This document shows positions 61,315 through 64,000 of a stretch of DNA of 64,000 bases, piece by piece (positions within the stretch are counted from its first letter, which is position 1; the number at the start of each line of letters is the position of its first letter). The stretch is from positions 83,226 through 147,225 of the forward strand of contig NKIM01000011.1 in the NCBI GenBank assembly GCA_002255955.1, given 5' to 3'. A model generated the notes under the pieces. The model was not told where the DNA came from, made no database searches, and worked only from the letters and a program-made list of their open reading frames with translations. The position numbers and the translations under genes were made by a program. Origin of the DNA: Burkholderiales bacterium PBB2 (GTDB lineage Bacteria; Pseudomonadota; Gammaproteobacteria; Burkholderiales; Burkholderiaceae_C).

Positions 61315-62076
61315 TCAGACCGTGATCGGCAGGCGCCGGTCCAGCCCGGCCAGATCGCGACAGAAGAACTCGTCGCGCAGGTATTTGCTCTCGTACTCGC
61401 GCACGTCGTAATGGACCCAGGTGGGCGCGATGTCCGAGGGTTCCAGCGATTTGCGGTTGCGGGCCAGCCAGCCGATCTGGGCATTGGACTTTTCGACCAG
61501 CAGGCTGCGCAGCTCGTTGCAGCGCTCCAGGTCTTCGCTCTTGCCCATGCCGGGCGCCAGCACGGTGTCGATGTCCACGGCCTTGCCGTGGTGATTGGTG
61601 GTGGTGCGGCCCTTGCGCTCGTTCTCGACCGCGCAGCGGTAACCCGAGGAGAAGCTGAAGCGAATGTCCTCGCGGTAGGCAAACAAGGCCCGCGCCGCCC
61701 AGAGGATCAGGCGGTGGATGCCGGGGTATTCATAGCGGTGGAACTTTTCCTGGCCTTCGCCGCCCGGCATGTAGCGGCCTTTGAAGCGGCCCTGACCGAA
61801 ACCGCTGCAGACGCCGCAAGGGCAGCGCAGCTGCGCAAAGTCGATGGGAAAGCGGCTGGCCAGCTCGTCGATGGCCAGAAAGGTGGCGCGGTCCACCACA
61901 CCGGTGGGCGCGCTCAGGCCCATGTAGTCACGCTGAAAGCACTTCACCTGCAGCTCGGTGCCCGAGCCAAAGTCCCCATCGAGCAGCGTGCCGCGGTAGC
62001 CCGCCAGGCGCAGCTGCAGCTCCACCACATCGTCACCCTTGAGCCCTTGTCGCAAGACCCGATCACCGTATGCCAT
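61315..62076 (-). CDS. Peptidoglycan-binding and M15-like peptidase domain protein, 253 aa
   Basis: PG_binding_1 domain at about 8-75 (GLKGDDVVELQLRLAGYRG, DGDFGSGTELQVKCFQRDYM) followed by a Cys-rich bit (RCPCGVCSGFG) and an M15-type DD-peptidase/hedgehog-like domain with FSSGYRCAVEN, HHGKAVDID and THV-like WVHYDVREY zinc-ligand positions. No signal peptide, so it may be an endolysin released by other means. ATG 62076. Convergent with the histidine kinase, 15 bases apart. Confidence 0.85.
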   Translation of the reverse strand: MAYGDRVLRQGLKGDDVVELQLRLAGYRGTLLDGDFGSGTELQVKCFQRDYMGLSAPTGVVDRATFLAIDELASRFPIDFAQLRCPCGVCSGFGQGRFKGRYMPGGEGQEKFHRYEYPGIHRLILWAARALFAYREDIRFSFSSGYRCAVENERKGRTTTNHHGKAVDIDTVLAPGMGKSEDLERCNELRSLLVEKSNAQIGWLARNRKSLEPSDIAPTWVHYDVREYESKYLRDEFFCRDLAGLDRRLPITV

Positions 62077-62195
62077 GCCATGCTCCTTGCTCGCTGAACG
62101 CCCGCGACGCTGCGGGGCGAGTCAGACGCTAGGGGCTCACGAACCGGCCGGCCATCCCCAGGTGACGCGTGAATAGTGGCGGGCTGCGGATCGCA

Positions 62196-62825
62196 TCAGT
62201 CGCCGAGATCGATCTCGGCCTGAAGCGATGTGCCTTGAAGACGGGCCGGCCGCTCGTAGTCGGCCAGCAGCCAGGCACGCTCGCGCTGCGCTGCGGCCTC
62301 TTGCAGGAGCTCGCCCAGCAGGCGGATGGAGCGCCCGTCGAGGGCGGCGAACGGTGTGTCCAGCAGGGTCAGGCGCGCGCCGCAAACAGCGGCCGCCAGC
62401 AAACCCAGCTTGCGCCGGCTGCCGGCCGAGAGCATGTAGAGCGGCTTGTCCAGGTGCGGCGCCAGGGCAAAACCCTCGACCAGGGCCGGCTCCAGGTCGG
62501 CGCGCCAGGCGGCATAGCGCTGGCGTAGGCCGCTTAGCCACGCCGAGGCCAGCTGTGCATCCAGCGCCGGGTCGGTCGGGTCCTCGAAAAAGATGTCCGC
62601 AGGAGCCAGGCTGCATTCGATCTGGCCCGACAGCGCTGCGCCCAGCCGCCCCGAGATGTAGCGTAAGCAACGCGTCTTGCCGCGACCATCGCCGCCGCGC
62701 AGCAGGCTCAGGCCCGGGCGCAGCTCGAAACTCAGGCCCTGGATCAGGGGCGGCTGGCTGGGGTCGGGGTGGGCGAGGCGGAGGGCGTGGGCGCGATAGA
62801 CGGCCAGGGATGGGTCGGGTGACAT
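62196..62825 (-). CDS. Degenerate CcmA-like ABC ATPase, 209 aa
   Basis: Walker A LLRGGDGRGKTRCLR is intact (K50), the signature is LSAGSRRKLGLLAAA and the Walker B is LTLLDTPFAALD, with D156 followed by Thr157 where the catalytic Glu should be. The switch His is also absent (AWLLADYERP). So ATP could bind but hydrolysis is doubtful. The length and short helical domain are those of CcmA (heme exporter ATPase), but no ccmB, ccmC or other permease gene is near. ATG 62825. Preceded by a good promoter and a hairpin. Confidence 0.82.
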   Translation of the reverse strand: MSPDPSLAVYRAHALRLAHPDPSQPPLIQGLSFELRPGLSLLRGGDGRGKTRCLRYISGRLGAALSGQIECSLAPADIFFEDPTDPALDAQLASAWLSGLRQRYAAWRADLEPALVEGFALAPHLDKPLYMLSAGSRRKLGLLAAAVCGARLTLLDTPFAALDGRSIRLLGELLQEAAAQRERAWLLADYERPARLQGTSLQAEIDLGD

Positions 62826-62860
62826 GGGAACGGGCAGGCCTGACACAGGGTAGCCGCATT

Positions 62861-62879
62861 CTCTTCGATGTGCGAAGAG
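62861..62879. promoter_or_regulatory. Perfect hairpin in leader of ABC ATPase gene
   Basis: CTCTTCG-ATGTG-CGAAGAG forms a perfect 7-bp stem with 5-base loop, just downstream of the predicted start point of the minus-strand promoter, so it could be an operator or an mRNA 5' stem. Confidence 0.5.
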
Positions 62880-62891
62880 CAAAGCGATGGG

Positions 62892-62919
62892 CTTCTATGG
62901 CTTGAAAATTTGCTGTCAA
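62892..62919 (-). promoter_or_regulatory. Sigma-70-type promoter for the ABC ATPase gene
   Basis: On the minus strand TTGACA (62919-62914) is followed after 16 bases by TAGAAG (62897-62892), a perfect -35 and a 4/6 -10 in an AT-rich stretch rare in this window. The start point would be near 62885, about 60 bases upstream of the ATG. Confidence 0.6.
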
Positions 62920-62968
62920 ATCCCAGCCAGCCGAAAGCCATAACGATGAATTCAAACGCCCAAATCTG

Positions 62969-63334
62969 GTGGCTCTGAACAACTCCAATCGCCCGGCCAC
63001 GTCCGCGGCCACTCGCCTCATGGACTACACACGCAAATCCATCCTCGCGCTGCTTCGCGGGCCCTTGCTCTACACACCACAAGGCTGGGTGGTGCTGACC
63101 ACGGCCTTGATCAGTTGCCTGCTGTTTGCGGACGCCCGCCTGCACAGTGAGCCACTGGTGATCCATCAGCTCTCAGACCGAGGCGCAGCGCTGTTGGGCA
63201 TTTGGCCGGTCTTGGTCTTTCTGTTCTATGTGCACCTGTGCATGCCGCATTTCCGCCGGTCCTGGCGCCAGACCATGCTCCTGCTGCTGAGCGCGCTCTC
63301 GCTGCCTGTCGTCGAACTGCTCAAGGGCTTCTGA
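62969..63334 (+). CDS. Small membrane protein of unknown function, 121 aa
   Basis: Two hydrophobic segments (QGWVVLTTALISCLLFADAR; LLGIWPVLVFLFYVHLCM) and a third near the C-terminus (MLLLLSALSLPVVELL), with basic loops (RRSWRQ). I recognise no family. GTG 62969 is the first start; ATG 63020 (MDYTRKSIL) is equally possible. Divergent from the ABC ATPase gene. Confidence 0.55.
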   Translation: MALNNSNRPATSAATRLMDYTRKSILALLRGPLLYTPQGWVVLTTALISCLLFADARLHSEPLVIHQLSDRGAALLGIWPVLVFLFYVHLCMPHFRRSWRQTMLLLLSALSLPVVELLKGF

Positions 63335-63403
63335 CCGGCTTTTTGCGGCTCATGGAAAGACGGGGGCGACGCACAATCAGGCTTCTTCTACCAGGAGGCC
63401 TCC

Positions 63404-63811
63404 GTGCCCGCCAACAAAACCCAAGCCACAGCCGCCGATGTGGCCGCTTACCTGAACGCGATTGCCGCTACCACCCGCCGCGCTGACTGCCTGGCGCTGG
63501 CCGACTTGATGCAGCGCGCCACCGGCCAGCCTGCAGTGATGTGGGGCAGCGCCATCATCGGCTTCGGCCTGCACCGCTACCCACTGGCAGGCGGCAAGAC
63601 TGGCGAGATTTGCGCCGTGGGCTTTGCCTCCCGGTCGGCGGACATCGCGCTCTACGGCCTGACAGGGTTTGACGAGGCCGAGCCCTTGCTGGACGCGCTG
63701 GGCAAGCTCAAGCGCGGCAAAGGCTGCATCTACCTGAAGCGGCTGGCCGATGTGGACGCAGGCGGGTTGGAGCAGTTGGTAACGCAGGCCTTCAACAGCA
63801 AGAAGGTCTGA
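63404..63811 (+). CDS. DUF1801-family protein, 135 aa
   Basis: Matches the YdhG/DUF1801 type: KTQATAADVAAYLNAI, then ATGQPAVMWGSAIIGFGLHR YPL, CAVGFASRSADIALYGLTGF and KRGKGCIYLKRLADVDAGGL. Proteins of this family bind small ligands or iron-related factors; their role is not firmly known. Start is GTG 63404 with AGGAGG 6 bases upstream, a very strong ribosome site. It lies 70 bases after the small membrane protein gene. Confidence 0.9.
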   Translation: MPANKTQATAADVAAYLNAIAATTRRADCLALADLMQRATGQPAVMWGSAIIGFGLHRYPLAGGKTGEICAVGFASRSADIALYGLTGFDEAEPLLDALGKLKRGKGCIYLKRLADVDAGGLEQLVTQAFNSKKV

Positions 63812-64000
63812 GGCCGACAGCTGCAAACGGTAAATAACGGACCTCCACTGTCTTGATCTTTCTCGCTTCGGTGTCTCGTCCCGCCGCCGGGCTCATGGTT
63901 CGCGGGTCGGCTCTGCGAGCCGACTCCCCTCGGTGCTCACTCCGCGGCTCAGCGGCGCCAAACTCCCTCCGTTCGCTGCGCTCACTGTGGTCAAACAGTG
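63812..64000. other. Right-edge region: hairpins, no supported gene
   Basis: Contains a perfect hairpin GTCGGCT-CTGCG-AGCCGAC (63906-63924) and, at the very edge, the dyad CACTGT-GGTCAA-ACAGTG (63983-64000). Two minus-strand frames stay open from the edge for about 105 and 200 bases with Arg/Ser/Glu-rich products; they could be the tail of a gene outside the window or chance, and I assign none. Confidence 0.4.

Noticed and set aside
63790..64000. C-terminus of a minus-strand gene at the right edge
   Set aside because: Two frames stay open to the edge, but the product is Arg/Ser/Glu-rich low complexity, overlaps the DUF1801 gene end and matches no family I know.

Overview
The window reads as chromosome of a high-GC (roughly 70%) betaproteobacterium, most likely in the Burkholderiales (Roseateles/Pelomonas/Rubrivivax-like). 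This is inferred from codon use, gene families and operon style, with no marker gene present. I see no tRNA, rRNA, CRISPR array or insertion sequence. Genes are dense and many overlap by 4 bases (ATGA/GTGA).

Bases 1-17550 (minus strand) hold most of an extracellular contractile injection system (eCIS, Afp/PVC/MAC type), read from the sheath at 17550 toward the left edge. The order is sheath, tube, T4-type baseplate/zinc-ribbon protein, disordered protein, DUF4255 terminator/cap (Afp16-like), AAA+ ATPase (Afp15-like), 105-aa protein, DUF4157 'eCIS-core' protein carrying a compositionally foreign HNH-like nuclease segment, tube adaptor and LysM protein (together Afp7-like), gp27-like hub and gp5-like OB protein (together Afp8-like), PAAR tip, gp25, Afp11-like and Afp12-like baseplate proteins. 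The last gene is cut by the window edge. Tape measure and fibres are presumably to the left.

Bases 17551-32862 are mixed: acyltransferase, molybdate-binding (Mop) protein, RBBP9-like hydrolase, degenerate cupin, transmembrane chemoreceptor, and an ECF sigma/anti-sigma pair divergent from two exported cysteine-protease-fold proteins (TPR-CHAT and caspase). These are followed by a PAS-GGDEF diguanylate cyclase, a DEDDh exonuclease, an EcsC-like protein, and a MerR regulator with a textbook MerR operator in front of a divergent membrane protein.

Bases 33180-44399 are one long chemosensory operon: soluble receptor with two signalling tips, triple-CheW protein, CheB, HEAT-repeat protein, CheR, response regulator, CheA, STAS-like protein, CheY, and a membrane receptor-like protein ending in a CheZ-like motif. 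It has no flagellar genes nearby, so its output may not be flagellar.

Bases 44426-64000 hold a patatin lipase, a TPR-GAF protein, a yfiR-yfiN-yfiB c-di-GMP operon, B12-dependent ribonucleotide reductase, AlkB, OsmC, a GNAT enzyme, and a PD-(D/E)XK-like protein. Then come a MacB-like ABC exporter divergent from a two-component system with a perfect TGTCCG-N4-CGGACA palindrome between them, an M15-like peptidase, an ABC ATPase lacking both catalytic Glu and switch His, and two small proteins. The most unusual items are the nuclease-bearing eCIS-core protein, the sigma/anti-sigma plus exported protease cluster, the double-tip receptor operon and the degenerate ABC ATPase.
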